Positions 46,001-52,080 of a stretch of 64,000 bases of DNA are shown one piece after another. How positions within the stretch are numbered: position 1 is the first letter of the stretch; each line of letters begins with the position of its first letter. The notes below the pieces were generated by a model. That model ran no database searches, was not told the origin of the DNA, and saw only the letters and a program-made list of their open reading frames with translations. Source of the stretch: Schistocephalus solidus (lineage: Eukaryota; Platyhelminthes; Cestoda; Diphyllobothriidea; Diphyllobothriidae); assembly GCA_017591395.1 (NCBI GenBank), contig WEDG01004095.1, positions 1 to 64,000 on the forward strand, written 5' to 3'. The position numbers were made by a program, and so were the translations under genes.

Positions 46001-47854
46001 AATGCAACTTCTTTATGAATTAAACTTCCACTAAAGCCTAATTTTAGTACTCAGGAGTGGTGTCTGTAAATTTAATGCTACCTGTCGTTTATATTTGTCG
46101 CGAGAATGTGGTTTTCTAACCCGTAATATGCTCACTGACTTAGGTCGATAAGTCTCGTAAAAGGTACCCCAAACATGTCTTGTTTTGAATATTCTGATCG
46201 CTTAACGCTATTCTAGCTAAGGCTTAGTGGACAGCTAAGACCCCTCCAGATTTGATTGTTCTTAAAATTTGTTTTGTCGTGTAGGTTGTTGCATGGTTGA
46301 GTGATCTGTGTTGCCTATAACTTCTTGTAGCACGTATCTGATTCTTAGATTGACCAATGTCAGAGGCTTCCTATTTCGCAACTGTACACTTTCTGCTCTT
46401 TTTTTACCGGCGTCAACATTATAACAGTGGCCTTGTACACCAATACGGTGGACCCGACCCTGATGTGAATAAAGGGTCGGATTTCGCGTTGAATTTTCGA
46501 GGTCAAACTATCAGAAAGCGGAATTCATCGGTCATTCTATTCCACAAGTGGAGTTTTCGATGTGCTTAGCAATTCTGGAAAGTGTACAGCTCAAATTGAG
46601 TGTGAAGAGCCGTAATTATCCATCCCTTTTCCAAGGCATCTTTCTTCACTATCTAAGGCAGCCCTGTGATCCGTGATCGCCTCCCGTGAAACTGTAGCAG
46701 TGCAGAGGGGGGGAGATACTATCGCTTTAACAGCATATTTTCGCTTGATATTTCGAAATCCAACCGGAACCCACCGCCAGAGTCAGCCACTGATGCACTA
46801 GAGTGGTATATTCGGTGCTGAGACTTTGCTTGACAGCGTAAGTGGCCATGCGAGGAGCGCATAGACCAACAGGGCTTCCAGTGACAGTATCAACGAACAA
46901 AATTGCCGGATTTTTATCACGTCACTAATCAACGCGGGTGATTAAGTTGTGACAACTGACAAATCAGATGTGGATGAGCAAGAAATCTTCATCAAAAGTA
47001 CTATCCTAGACGATGCATGTGAGAGCTGATAATCATGCTAGGTGTGTGTGGACTGCATCCTGTAAATACTGTCACTCTGGTGTGCCCATCAGTCTTTTCT
47101 GTGTTTTTGCCTCTGATGACAGGTTCACTTGCAAATTCGGATAAAACTCTTGTTACAACTATCGCATCTTCTCACATTGCAAGTCTTTAACAATTCCGTT
47201 GTTCCAATATTCTGCACATCTCGCATACCAACATAGAGACCGTGTGTCATCATTAAGTGGATTTCGGTTATGCAGTAGCTGCGCTATACTTAGCACATCC
47301 CTCTTTTGTGACAACTTCATCGAGTTAATTAATTTTATGGCGGACTGTCTCTCCCCCCCCCTACCATCGTTAATCGAATTAAGTGCTTAAGCAACCTGGC
47401 GTCCTGTGCGAACCCTCTCTCACCCTCCGCCCCCTCAAACATTTAATTATTGATGACGAACATTTGCCACTTTATCGTAACCCGAGTGCTTAGCCCGCAC
47501 GCCCGAAACTCAAACTAGCTCAGTCCTTGATCGCATGTTGATTGCGTCCACCAAGACAGCGAGGACCCAATAAGCGAGAATTTGACTTTACGTCATTGTA
47601 AGCTGTTCGAAAAAGAGTCATCGAGATCTTATCGTTTTTACTGACATTTTTTCAACTGTCTTGTTTCAGATCTGGGTCGTCCCGTAATCTACTTCATAGC
47701 TGTCATCGACATTCTCACTCGGTACGGAATGCGCAAGCGGACAGCCCAGACTTACAAAACGGTAAAACATGGCGCGGGCTCCGAGATCACCACTGTCCGA
47801 CCGGAAGTATACGGGCGTAGACTGCTGGATTTCATCGGAAACTGCATTGAGTGA
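5648..47854 (+). CDS. PIP4K2: PIP4K2-type phosphatidylinositol 5-phosphate 4-kinase, 7 exons, 5'-incomplete
   Basis: Type II PIP kinases phosphorylate PI5P at the 4-position to make PI(4,5)P2, acting at cytosolic faces of membranes and in the nucleus. Exons are 5648-5800, 10313-10459, 17639-17677, 31109-31222, 35467-35872, 45873-45980 and 47670-47854. All boundaries are AG/GT, phases match throughout, and the sum is 1152 bases, so 383 residues plus TGA. In the partial product the ATP-binding lysine of YVVK is residue 32, KYDLKGS spans the exon 2/3 junction, [11 protein letters not shown] is at 159-169, IDILT at 335-339, and [13 protein letters not shown] in the C-terminal lobe is typical of type II rather than type I enzymes. 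The N-terminal dimerisation region of roughly 100 residues is missing. The product is longer than vertebrate homologues over the matching region because of an acidic insert in exon 5. The family call is firm; which paralogue is not determinable. Confidence 0.93.
6117..6545 (+). repeat. (TTC)n polypyrimidine microsatellite
   Basis: About 430 bases of TTC repeats interrupted by TTTC steps, in the first intron of the kinase. All pyrimidines lie on the + strand. The long Ser/Phe/Leu and Lys/Glu frames across it are artefacts of the repeat. Confidence 0.97.
6777..6830 (+). repeat. (CCG)n/(CCT)n triplet repeat
   Basis: GCC repeats followed directly by TCC repeats give a poly-proline frame. A (CT)n tract follows at 7165-7182. 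No gene is supported. Confidence 0.9.
7215..7430 (-). repeat. LINE-Z 3' UTR-type repeat fragment
   Basis: It shares ACACACACTGGGCTGACC, GGCAACTTCCCAAGCCACGG and CAGATTGTTTATTGTGAGGA blocks with the repeats at 8700-8850 and 41040-41150. Orientation is given relative to the LINE-Z elements. Confidence 0.75.
7655..8220 (+). repeat. Degenerate SINE fragments
   Basis: The block near 7655-7790 carries the SINE linker (GGTTGCAATTGGGAATAT, CTTGTGGGACATGTTCG). A second head-like piece at 8069-8215 has GAGCACGTGGCTCGATGG, GGCTGATGGAGGCTAATACG and the CCAGAAATGGCC motif. Both are diverged from the array at 1-1397. Confidence 0.7.
8440..9540 (-). mobile_element. 5'-truncated LINE-Z fragment: last zinc finger plus 3' UTR
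   Basis: Positions 8440-9200 match the 3' UTR of the LINE-Z copies at 40707-42240 and 57905-58756. Positions 9400-9540 read on the - strand as the conserved [18 protein letters not shown] spacer and degenerate C2H2 finger sequence. It lies in the first visible intron of the kinase, antisense to it. Everything upstream of the finger region is missing. Confidence 0.8.
9641..10312 (+). other. Intron with a small dispersed repeat and a (GA)n tract
   Basis: The block around 10040-10110 (CCGCCTAATCAGGACACAGG) is related to 2150-2200, indicating a minor dispersed repeat. (GA)n occupies 10133-10158. No gene is seen. Confidence 0.55.
10313..10459 (+). CDS. PIP4K2: PIP4K2 exon 2: kinase core with YDLKGS lead-in
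   Basis: This exon is 49 codons in phase 0, after a T-rich tract and AG at 10311-10312, with donor gtaagt at 10460. The peptide runs from [20 protein letters not shown] to HKKYDLK. CHGxTLLPQxLGMYR and VFSxRxxxHxKYDLK are hallmarks of type II PIP kinases. No frame damage is visible. Confidence 0.95.
10460..13431 (+). other. Kinase intron 2, unique-looking AT-rich DNA
   Basis: No exon, transposon protein or RNA gene was recognised. The DNA is AT-rich with short chance frames. Confidence 0.5.
13432..14170 (+). repeat. Degenerate TTCCA/CCATT-type pyrimidine-rich repeat
   Basis: About 700 bases are built from imperfect TTCCAT, CATTCC and CTTCC words, with almost no G on the + strand until ~13900. 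It resembles a decayed pentamer satellite. The overlapping long frames are low-complexity artefacts. Confidence 0.75.
14190..14996 (+). repeat. ~800-bp (TCC)n array
   Basis: This is a near-pure CCT/TCC triplet array with occasional TCTCC and CCCTCC steps, and a few GTCC interruptions only at the 5' end. It is entirely pyrimidine on the + strand from about 14285. It generates frames of poly-Ser, poly-Pro, poly-Leu and (reverse) poly-Glu/Gly/Arg over 250 to 440 residues, none of which is credible as a gene. Confidence 0.98.
15001..15196 (+). repeat. (TAC)n/(CTA)n-like triplet repeat
   Basis: Imperfect ACT/CTA triplets (CCACTACTACTACTACTACT and similar) follow directly after the TCC array. This is a third consecutive simple-repeat class in the same intron. 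Confidence 0.85.
15541..16180. repeat. Inverted repeat pair with ~70-bp arms
   Basis: The left arm (15541-15612, - strand) and right arm (about 16110-16180, + strand) share GATGATGGATTCGAG, GAGAATCCGAAA and further matches downstream. The arms are about 500 bases apart and imperfect. The interior contains a B-box-like GGTTCGATCCCGTCG on the - strand near 15640, but no complete tRNA. Confidence 0.65.
16181..17638 (+). other. Kinase intron 2, distal part
   Basis: No element was recognised up to the micro-exon. Frames are short and non-conserved. Confidence 0.45.
17639..17677 (+). CDS. PIP4K2: PIP4K2 exon 3: 39-base micro-exon
   Basis: These thirteen codons ([13 protein letters not shown]) lie between AG at 17637-17638 and donor gtgagt at 17678. 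The segment exactly fills the gap between KYDLK of exon 2 and the [10 protein letters not shown] of exon 4, matching the GSxVxREAxxKEK block of the family. It is phase 0 on both sides, so skipping would keep frame but remove part of the conserved kinase core. It is too short to be found by length-based gene finders. Confidence 0.92.
17985..18145 (-). repeat. Degenerate SINE fragment
   Basis: It carries AACAAGGGAAACTAGAATGA and a GCTTATTTTCCGCCGTCAGC block equivalent to the SINE body at 470-505, followed by a decayed tRNA-like head. It lies just downstream of the micro-exon, antisense to the gene. Confidence 0.7.
18146..19385 (+). other. Intron, nothing recognised
   Basis: No coding similarity or known repeat family was identified in this stretch. 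Confidence 0.45.
19390..21478 (+). pseudogene. LINE-Z relic: RT through zinc fingers, many lesions
   Basis: Conceptual translation across frameshifts gives decayed versions of LINE-Z protein blocks: GISLLN.. and [10 protein letters not shown] near 19590-19660, [10 protein letters not shown] near 19800, a C-terminal RT block with IPDTEVL near 20585, [14 protein letters not shown] near 20695-20740, and C2H2 fingers (CPHCDRTF near 21235-21260, with the linker region after it). Stop codons and frameshifts are numerous. It is in sense orientation to the kinase gene and is an old dead copy. Confidence 0.85.
21490..21935. repeat. Two SINE remnants in opposite orientation
   Basis: A - strand unit occupies 21505-21800, with a decayed tRNA-like head near 21590-21660 and a body with GATCGGTTACGGGACTCACT. 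A + strand piece at 21828-21935 has GGTTGGCTGATGACGGCTAA and CCAAAAATGGCC. The arrangement echoes the inverted array at 1-1397. Confidence 0.75.
21936..22675 (+). other. Intron, nothing recognised
   Basis: No exon or repeat family was identified with confidence. Confidence 0.4.
22680..23115 (+). pseudogene. SINE body fragment then LINE-Z zinc-finger relic
   Basis: Positions 22690-22780 match the SINE body (GTGCAGTTGCCAGCGGGGCT, as at 36860). Positions 22850-23110 translate to a decayed finger region: a [15 protein letters not shown] motif, then [16 protein letters not shown] in place of [13 protein letters not shown], and further finger remnants ending in an HIQL block. Key Cys and His residues are partly lost. 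Confidence 0.7.
23125..24250. repeat. LINE-Z 3' UTR repeats in inverted arrangement
   Basis: Positions 23125-23345 read like the - oriented 3' UTR repeat (CCACCGTATGCTCCAC, GGTGCAGGAACGGTGACTTG). Positions 23650-24200 read in the opposite orientation: the reverse complement carries CCACGCCCTGGCTTTTGG and GAGTGGGAGTGCCGTAGAGG. Both are diverged. Confidence 0.7.
24830..25640 (+). pseudogene. RTE-like LINE relic: C-terminal RT region and 3' end
   Basis: The open stretch 25077-25427 encodes [24 protein letters not shown] sequence, then [19 protein letters not shown] and a [20 protein letters not shown] block. These match the conserved C-terminus of flatworm RTE-type RTs (KLEVFDHRCLRTIL ... RTRCDNIARI ... 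HELS). Upstream 24870-25070 has a decayed EYLGS-type motif. Downstream the frame is broken and the relic ends in VRDILKAD and a stop near 25590. This family is distinct from LINE-Z. Confidence 0.8.
25641..31108 (+). other. Large intron 3 remainder, mostly unassigned
   Basis: A SINE body fragment lies at 29945-30010 (GACAAAGACAAACGAGAGAG, antisense). A 128-codon frame from an ATG at 28222 to 28608 and a 168-codon frame at 30371-30877 have no recognised domain. No splice or family evidence supports either as a gene. Confidence 0.45.
31109..31222 (+). CDS. PIP4K2: PIP4K2 exon 4
   Basis: This exon is 38 codons in phase 0, starting [20 protein letters not shown] and ending [10 protein letters not shown] before donor gtgagt at 31223. 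[11 protein letters not shown] followed by a KxFLxxLxxD helix is typical of the family. An AG two bases further 3' (31109-31110) is a possible alternative acceptor but would break the phase. A (TA)n tract starts about 13 bases downstream of the exon end, and a Penelope-like element occupies the following intron in antisense. Confidence 0.92.
31236..31269 (+). repeat. (TA)n microsatellite after exon 4
   Basis: TA dinucleotides begin 13 bases after the exon 4 donor. They are followed by CTAT-type tetranucleotides to about 31320, then a short unassigned segment, and a second (TA)n at 31427-31452 that abuts the Penelope-like element. Confidence 0.95.
31453..34005 (-). mobile_element. Penelope-like retroelement, antisense in kinase intron 4
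   Basis: The element lies between (TA)n at 31427-31452 and (TA)n at 34006-34037. Its 3' non-coding part (31453-31678) contains a GC hairpin (CCGG-AGAA-CCGG near 31550-31565 on the - strand). The coding frame covers almost all the rest. Penelope-like elements move by target-primed reverse transcription using an RT plus a GIY-YIG nuclease. Both domains are recognisable here without stop or frameshift. No terminal duplication was found, so the 5' end may be truncated. Confidence 0.88.
31679..34102 (-). CDS. Penelope-like RT / GIY-YIG protein, long open frame
   Basis: The open frame spans 807 codons. Element-specific sequence starts near [20 protein letters not shown], after about 37 codons that read through antisense SINE sequence and an (IY)n run from the TA tract, so the natural start is unclear. 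In order: a basic N-terminal region; RT with [17 protein letters not shown], motif [12 protein letters not shown] (near 32850-32888), motif [11 protein letters not shown], and motif C YVDD (VDD codons at 32594-32602) followed by LPFLDVLV; then a C-terminal GIY-YIG nuclease near 31920-32010 with [19 protein letters not shown] and a conserved YEHQ, and further downstream [11 protein letters not shown]. Length and domain order match Penelope/Perere-type proteins. The catalytic motifs look intact. Confidence 0.9.
34006..34037 (+). repeat. (TA)n tract between the Penelope-like element and a SINE
   Basis: This pure TA repeat sits exactly at the junction of the Penelope-like coding region and the 3' tail of the neighbouring SINE. 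Confidence 0.95.
34038..34360 (-). repeat. SINE unit, tRNA-derived
   Basis: The tRNA-like head is at about 34130-34202 on the - strand, with an A-box region (TGGCTCAATGGTAGAG) and B-box (GGTTCGAATCTC). The body carries GCTGATGACGGCTAATAAGC, and the linker segment 34203-34345 matches the array at 1-1397. The unit is bounded by (TA)n at 34006-34037 and a short ATATATATAT near 34352. Confidence 0.85.
34386..34458 (+). ncRNA. Hammerhead-like motif, copy 1
   Basis: The 3' half is well preserved: GGCGAAACACGTGTC (34440-34454) then TGGG. Stem II base GCC (34397-34399) pairs with GGC (34440-34442). The 5' core box reads CTGAGAT (34389-34395), which departs from CTGANGA, and only two bases of the 5' stem I strand remain. 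It is likely inactive as it stands, but it shows the ancestral 3' half. Confidence 0.5.
34741..34812 (+). ncRNA. Hammerhead-like motif, copy 2
   Basis: Stem I is CCCA (34741-34744) with TGGG (34809-34812). The core box CTGAGGA is at 34745-34751. Stem II base is GCC (34752-34754) with GGC (34794-34796), enclosing a TGCTGC/GCAGCA hairpin. The second core box GAAA is at 34797-34800. The predicted cleavage site follows TC at 34807-34808. Stem III is degraded (AACCTG instead of the CACGTG of copy 1), so this copy is probably weak or inactive. Confidence 0.55.
35467..35872 (+). CDS. PIP4K2: PIP4K2 exon 5: catalytic loop plus long acidic insert
   Basis: This exon is 135 codons plus one base (phase 1 exit). 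It starts [20 protein letters not shown], the catalytic-loop signature. The remaining ~110 residues form a low-complexity linker rich in E, P, S, G and A, with an acidic run [14 protein letters not shown] near residues 250-263 of the partial product. Vertebrate type II kinases have a shorter acidic linker at this site. The acceptor at 35465-35466 is preferred over the one at 35474-35475 because it keeps the FLQ block seen in homologues. The donor is gtaact at 35873. Confidence 0.93.
35873..36670 (+). other. Intron 5 start, nothing recognised
   Basis: No exon or repeat family was identified before the SINE at 36678. Confidence 0.45.
36678..36960 (+). repeat. SINE unit, tRNA-derived, variant
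   Basis: The head begins GAGCCCGTGGTTCAATGGTT with B-box GGTTCGAGCCTC, followed by GGTTGATGATGGCTAATGAG and the CCAGAAATGGCC motif. The body ends with a GTGCGGTTGCTGGCGTGGCT segment and GATCAGTGAGCGTTC. It is diverged from the 34 kb and 1 kb copies and is the same subtype as the fragments at 21.5-22.8 kb. Confidence 0.85.
37135..37490 (-). pseudogene. Frame with one zinc-finger-like motif
   Basis: The - strand frame reads [20 protein letters not shown] then KHQR, which resembles the first finger of LINE-Z (CPxCxRTFRARxxLVGH) but lacks a clear second histidine. The rest, about 80 residues, is P/T/R-rich and unrecognised. It may be a diverged LINE relic or an unrelated exon; the former seems more likely. 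Confidence 0.35.
37491..40706 (+). other. Intron 5, unassigned
   Basis: AT-rich DNA, with one frame of 118 codons at 37762-38118 that has no recognisable domain. No mobile element was recognised. Confidence 0.45.
40707..42240 (-). repeat. Tandemly duplicated LINE-Z 3' UTR
   Basis: About 1.5 kb are built from repeated modules. The module AAGGAGCCATTGCAGCCTGA, then a CACACATTGGACTGACC-like stretch, then GTTGGCAACCTTCCAAGC, occurs near 40977, 41377, 41680 and 42030. Two larger units are evident, joined near 41500. It directly follows the coding end of the LINE-Z copy at 42251-44650 and is in the same orientation. Confidence 0.85.
42251..44650 (-). pseudogene. LINE-Z copy B: 5'-truncated RT plus zinc-finger array
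   Basis: It begins within the RT ([20 protein letters not shown], 44640-44590) and continues through [48 protein letters not shown] and [10 protein letters not shown] (FADD replaces YADD). In-frame stops follow AMNRDGL (near 44175) and TTTEK (near 43826), and there is a frameshift near 43560-43330. The C-terminal part (43329-42251) encodes one CPSC...QC finger and C2H2 fingers separated by the [13 protein letters not shown] spacer; one finger has GQMRIH in place of GHMRIH. A further frameshift near 42420 separates the last finger. The copy is dead and antisense to the kinase gene. Confidence 0.9.
44651..45872 (+). other. Intron 5 end, unassigned
   Basis: No repeat or exon was recognised up to exon 6. 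A CCATGGCA...ATCATTGCATT-like fragment near 45325 weakly resembles 63530. Confidence 0.4.
45873..45980 (+). CDS. PIP4K2: PIP4K2 exon 6
   Basis: The acceptor AG is at 45871-45872 and the donor gtaagt at 45981. The split glycine codon at the start joins exon 5 correctly. The peptide [20 protein letters not shown] continues to [15 protein letters not shown], corresponding to the GTPPDSPG ... DVYAxxS region before the C-terminal kinase lobe. It exits in phase 1, completing an Asn codon with exon 7. Confidence 0.92.
45981..47669 (+). other. Kinase intron 6, nothing recognised
   Basis: This is the shortest visible intron apart from those flanking no transposons. No mobile element was recognised. 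Confidence 0.5.
47670..47854 (+). CDS. PIP4K2: PIP4K2 terminal exon with stop
   Basis: The acceptor is AG at 47668-47669 after a T-rich stretch. The peptide [20 protein letters not shown] contains the metal-binding aspartate motif [21 protein letters not shown] is the type II-specific C-terminal block, and the protein ends [12 protein letters not shown] followed by TGA at 47852-47854. There is no sign of frame damage. Confidence 0.95.
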
Positions 47855-48900
47855 CCTCTTACTCTCCCCTCCCCCCAATGTACTTTCGCGTCTTTTCTTC
47901 TTTGGTCCACTCAAATAACATTTCAATGTTGTCCCTTCACAAGCCAAATGCCTCCCTCGCCCACTTCATCTCTCTGCTTGTCGACGAAATACATACCTCG
48001 TTCTTCCCCGCTCCAGATCACTCGCAATTGCGTTGTTATATTGTGTTTGACCAGAGACTCAGGTAGCCTCCTCTACCGCCTCCCCCCACACGGGCTGCTT
48101 TCTCATTTGCCTTGTCAGCCTTCCCCACTAAGTTTTTGTTGCGTCGCTTTCTCATACCTACTTTCGCCTGATGCCCGCGGTCTCTGCCCCTCTCCCCTTC
48201 CCCACCCCCATTAACTCTACCCCTGACTTTTTGTCGGTTTTTGCTTTTTGTCTTTAGTTTTGTCCTCCCGAATTTCTTTCCTTTTTACACCAGTGTTTCT
48301 GTGCCCTCGTGTCTGTCTCCAATGTAGTGCTCGATGGTGCATGTGTGTGTGTTGCCCCCCACACCCAACTTGGTTATCTGCAGAGCGTTCTGGTGTTTCG
48401 CCCAGGTTTACCGCACCGCTGAAAGAAATAGACCCCCCCAGACCGCCTCTCTCCCTAATTTTCGCGCTTGCGGGCGCATGTATACCTTGGCTGTATTATC
48501 TATCTGTGCATTTCATTGACTACGTATGCATCGTTTAAAGTTTCCAAGTTTCCTCAAAACTTTTATCTGACATCTAGCATTGCTGCATTACCTTGTCTTC
48601 TCCTGGTCTTCGATGTTAAGGATTAAATCTACAACATTGGCAGCACCGTAGCGCCAAGCATGAGGGAAAACAATCACATGTGTGGCGAGCGAGGGGCGGG
48701 TGTTTTGGGCCCTACTTTCCTCTCGCCGGCTTGCCAGGGGTTCACGATGGGTGATCGAGGAGAGAGAGTTGAAACCGTCCTGCTGCGTAACATTTCCTAT
48801 CTATACTAATTCGTACTATATCGCAATGCGCTGAAAGTCATGACATTACCTCGCTTTTTATTTTTCTCGGAAATAAATGCACAAAATTTGAATGAATTCT
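47855..48900 (+). other. Probable PIP4K2 3' UTR and 3' flank
   Basis: This is pyrimidine-rich DNA with no recognised gene. The first canonical AATAAA after the stop is at 48872-48877, about 1 kb downstream, and could be the polyadenylation signal. The variant ATTAAA near 48620 is an alternative. The open frames here are pyrimidine-rich and look like chance. Confidence 0.4.
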
Positions 48901-48963
48901 CCAGAAATAACTTTTTTAGGTTCGAGCCGAACGTTGATTTGAGCTGAAACCAGTCTGCCTAAC

Positions 48964-49060
48964 TAGCTTTTGAATATTACGCGGTTATTCCACAGTTGTT
49001 GATGGATTTCATCTAAACTATTCCTATCAATTTTCGGATTGAGAATAAAAAGATTTGTTC
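48964..49060 (+). repeat. Fragment of the hammerhead-associated repeat
   Basis: TAGCTTTTGAATATTACGCG and GGTTATTCCACAGTTGTTGA match 1690-1735 and 34545-34575. No ribozyme core is present in this fragment. Confidence 0.6.
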
Positions 49061-49696
49061 CGATGGATTTCAGTATCAGTTTATTTGAGGGAGATGTAGG
49101 TGAGTCACCTTTGAATTCCCTATTTGTACATGCGATTTGTGGTATCAAAAAAAATAGTATCTCGATATGTTGGCGAGGCCAACATAGTGGAACAAAGTTG
49201 AAAAAGAGCAGACAGGGAAAAAAACTCCCGGTGATATTTAGGAGAAAAAAACTGTCGCCCTTGGGAGGGGGGGGGTCCAACGGGGGCATTTCGGAGGTCA
49301 CATGATGCTCCATTGCTGATTGCAGCGTCCGTTGAGGGATTTCAAAGGCTGAAATATATGTCCAGATCATCCTCGATCCATTGCGGTTCGAACCAGGGGA
49401 TAACGTTCATACGCCTCATGGACGACGGTCGCCAGGTCCAGCTGATGCGAATACTCACGGTGTCACCAAGGTGTGTAAATAAGTTAAGCATCGAAGACCT
49501 CGAGGACCCCAGCATGGGAATAATGGGAGAATGCAAGCCCTCGAACGAAAATAACAAACAAGGAAATGTTACTCAAATATAACTAGTAGTATCATAAATG
49601 CCTTAATTTCTGACGCCACACTTGCAGCTTTCAGTTAGTGTTGTAGCTCGCACCATTATATCGATCTAACTTTCGCTTAAAAACATCCAAGGAGTC

Positions 49697-50057
49697 CTAC
49701 ATTACAACATCCAGAGGAAGACTATTCCAAGCTTCGACTTCTCTTTTGGAGATGAAGTACTTCCGAGTGTCTAGCCTTGCTCCAGTCACACGTAATTTGA
49801 GAGGATGACCTCTCAAGTTCGTTGTTTTTGCTAACTTAAAGAAATCCCCTGGCACGAGACAACAGTCCTGGATGCGTAGTATGCGGAATGTTAGTATCAG
49901 GTCCCCCCCGAAGCTGTCTATAGTGCAAGGGAAAGAGATTGAGACTCGACAGCCGTGTTTCATAAGGCAGTGAGCCATGTCCAAGGACAAGTTTGGTTGC
50001 TCGCCTTTGGACCTTTTCGAGGATGTTGATGTCCTTCGCCGCCCAGGGTCTCCAAGC
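49697..50057 (-). pseudogene. CR1-like LINE C-terminal tail
   Basis: The conserved region [36 protein letters not shown] and TRKYFISKREVEAWNSLP is the usual C-terminal extension after the RT in CR1-like elements. It is out of frame with the RT. Confidence 0.8.
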
Positions 50058-51512
50058 TTAGATAGCGGACTCCAACTGTGGCCGCACGAATGTTCCGAAA
50101 ACTTTAGCGAAGCAGTCGGTAGGGAAGGCTGCAAAAGCTCGTTTAACGAGGTACAGAATCGACATGGCTGACTTCGCTACCTTTGCGCAATGTAGGGAGG
50201 GTTTAAGCGAAGGCGTGATCCAGACTCCAAGGTCCTTTTGGACATCCACTTCTTTCAATGGAATGCCATTCAGACTGTTAACCGTACGGTTCAAAGGATT
50301 GCTTTTCCCGACTCGTATGATGCTGCACTTGCTCTCATGAAACGGCAAGAGCCAGTCATTTGACCATTTCTGGAGTCGATTTAAGTTTGCCTGCAAGTTC
50401 TCTTCATCAGCTGCAGTTTGAATGACGCGCCAAATTTTGAGATCATCGGCAAACATGGCAATATCGCAGTCCAGTTCGTTGGCACAATCGTTGATGTAGA
50501 CAATGAACAGTATAGGGCCGAGAACAGAGCCTTGGGGAACACCACTCTCAACCTCAACTTTAGTCGACTGTTTGTCGCTGATATGCACAGTTTGTGAGCG
50601 GCCAGTTAAGAAGTTTTCTATCCATGTCAGAAGTCTACCTCTTACGCCTATGCGGTTGCGTTTATAAAGAAGGCGGTGGTGCGGCACGCTATCAAAAGCC
50701 TTTTTGAAGTCTATATAGACTGCGTGCACCGTATTACCACTATCGACCGCTTCAGTCCAACGTTGTAAACAGTAGAGCAAATTTGTGACGCAGGATCTAC
50801 CTCTACGGAAACCGTGCTGGGCTTCGGATAGCAGATTGTTATGTTCGAAGAACTGCATTAGTTGTTGCTAAATTATTTTTTCCATGATTTTGCAGCAAAC
50901 TGAAGTTAGGCTGACCGGTCGATAATTGTTAGCAGAGACCCGGCTTCCACCCTTATAAAGTGGCGTAATCCATGCGGATTTCCAGTCGGCTGGTAGACTT
51001 CCAGTCTGGAAGGATGCTTGGAAAAGCGTAGAGAGTGGTTTTGCCAACTCTCTCGCGAGCTCTTTCAACAGCTTGGCAGGTACTTCATCGGGACCCGGAG
51101 ACTTGGATTCCTTTAACCCCAAAAGTTCCTTGAGGACAGTAGTCTCGGTAAAATTAACAGTCTCGACTATTGTATCCACTTCGAAGCCATCGGTAGGGTG
51201 ATCGTATCTCGTTTCCTTTGTGAAAACCGACTGGAAAAATTCCGAAAGATGATTAGCCTTCGCACCGTCTTCAGTGAGGTCTATGCCCTCGGCGGTCCTC
51301 AGCAGGGGTATTGGATCCTTGTTCCATGTATTCTGTCTGAGGTAACAGTAAAACAGTTTCGGGTTCACGGTGGCCCGGTTCAGCTGTCGATGCTGTCGTG
51401 CGACTTCGTGAGAACTAGGTCCAGGCAATTGGCCTGTTGTCCTTCGCACACCCTGGTTGGAAAAGTGACGTGCTGTGTGAGACGTAGCTTTAGTGTCGTG
51501 CTCAGAAAACAA
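50058..51512 (-). pseudogene. CR1-like LINE reverse transcriptase
   Basis: 51512-50868 carries ESKSPGPDEVPAKLLKELA, and WITPLYKGG with NNYRPVSLTSV. A stop near 50868 precedes the next frame, 50858-50058, with LLSEAQHGFRRGRSCVTNLL, DFKKAFDSVPH (motif A), SGVPQGSVLGPILFIVYIND (motif B), and MFADDLKIW (motif C, FADD). The catalytic residues are present, but the chain is split by a stop and by a break near 50050 before the C-terminal tail. Confidence 0.9.
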
Positions 51513-52080
51513 CCGTCGAAGGCTAGATCAGAACTATGTGCACAGGTCGAGCTCCAGTCGATGTGAGGCGCATTGAAGTCACCCATGATCAGGATATCCA
51601 ACCGTGTTGCAATCTTTTCAAGTTCCTCTAGCAGGTAAGCATCAGCTACGGGGTCTCTTCTCGGTGGGTGTTAGACTGACAGGACATCTATACTTGATGT
51701 ACCTGGCACTTTTACGGATAGCCATATCGCCTCGGAAGTAGACGCGAGTTTATAAGTTTTGTCTAAAACTGTAATTTCGCTTTTCACGTATGTGAGTACG
51801 CCACCTCCTTGACGCTCTTTCCCTGTCTTTTTCTAAAAAGTTGGTAGCCAGCCATATTTACCTCTCGGTCGTCCACGTGTTGGGACAAGCAAGTTTCTGT
51901 TACGGAAATTATATCTGGAGATAGATCGCAGACATGAATCTTAAGCTCGTCGAGCTTCGATAATATACTCTGTGCATTGGTGTACATGAATGTTAGTTTT
52001 CGGTTTGCTCGGAAAGTGCTAACAGTCGGGCGCGAGCCCCTGTTTACTGGGCCAACTGCGTGGTAATCCGGAATGGGCAT
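51380..52080 (-). pseudogene. CR1-like LINE endonuclease, broken
   Basis: RKLTFMYTNAQSILSKLDEL then SPDIISVTETCLSQ (with the catalytic ET motif) lies at 52010-51890. It is followed in another frame by MDILIMGDFNAPHIDWSS (GDFN motif) from 51601. The final SDHxxL-type segment of the endonuclease is not seen: the frame passes from DLVLTKSHD almost directly into the pre-RT region, indicating an internal deletion of roughly 100 codons. Confidence 0.8.
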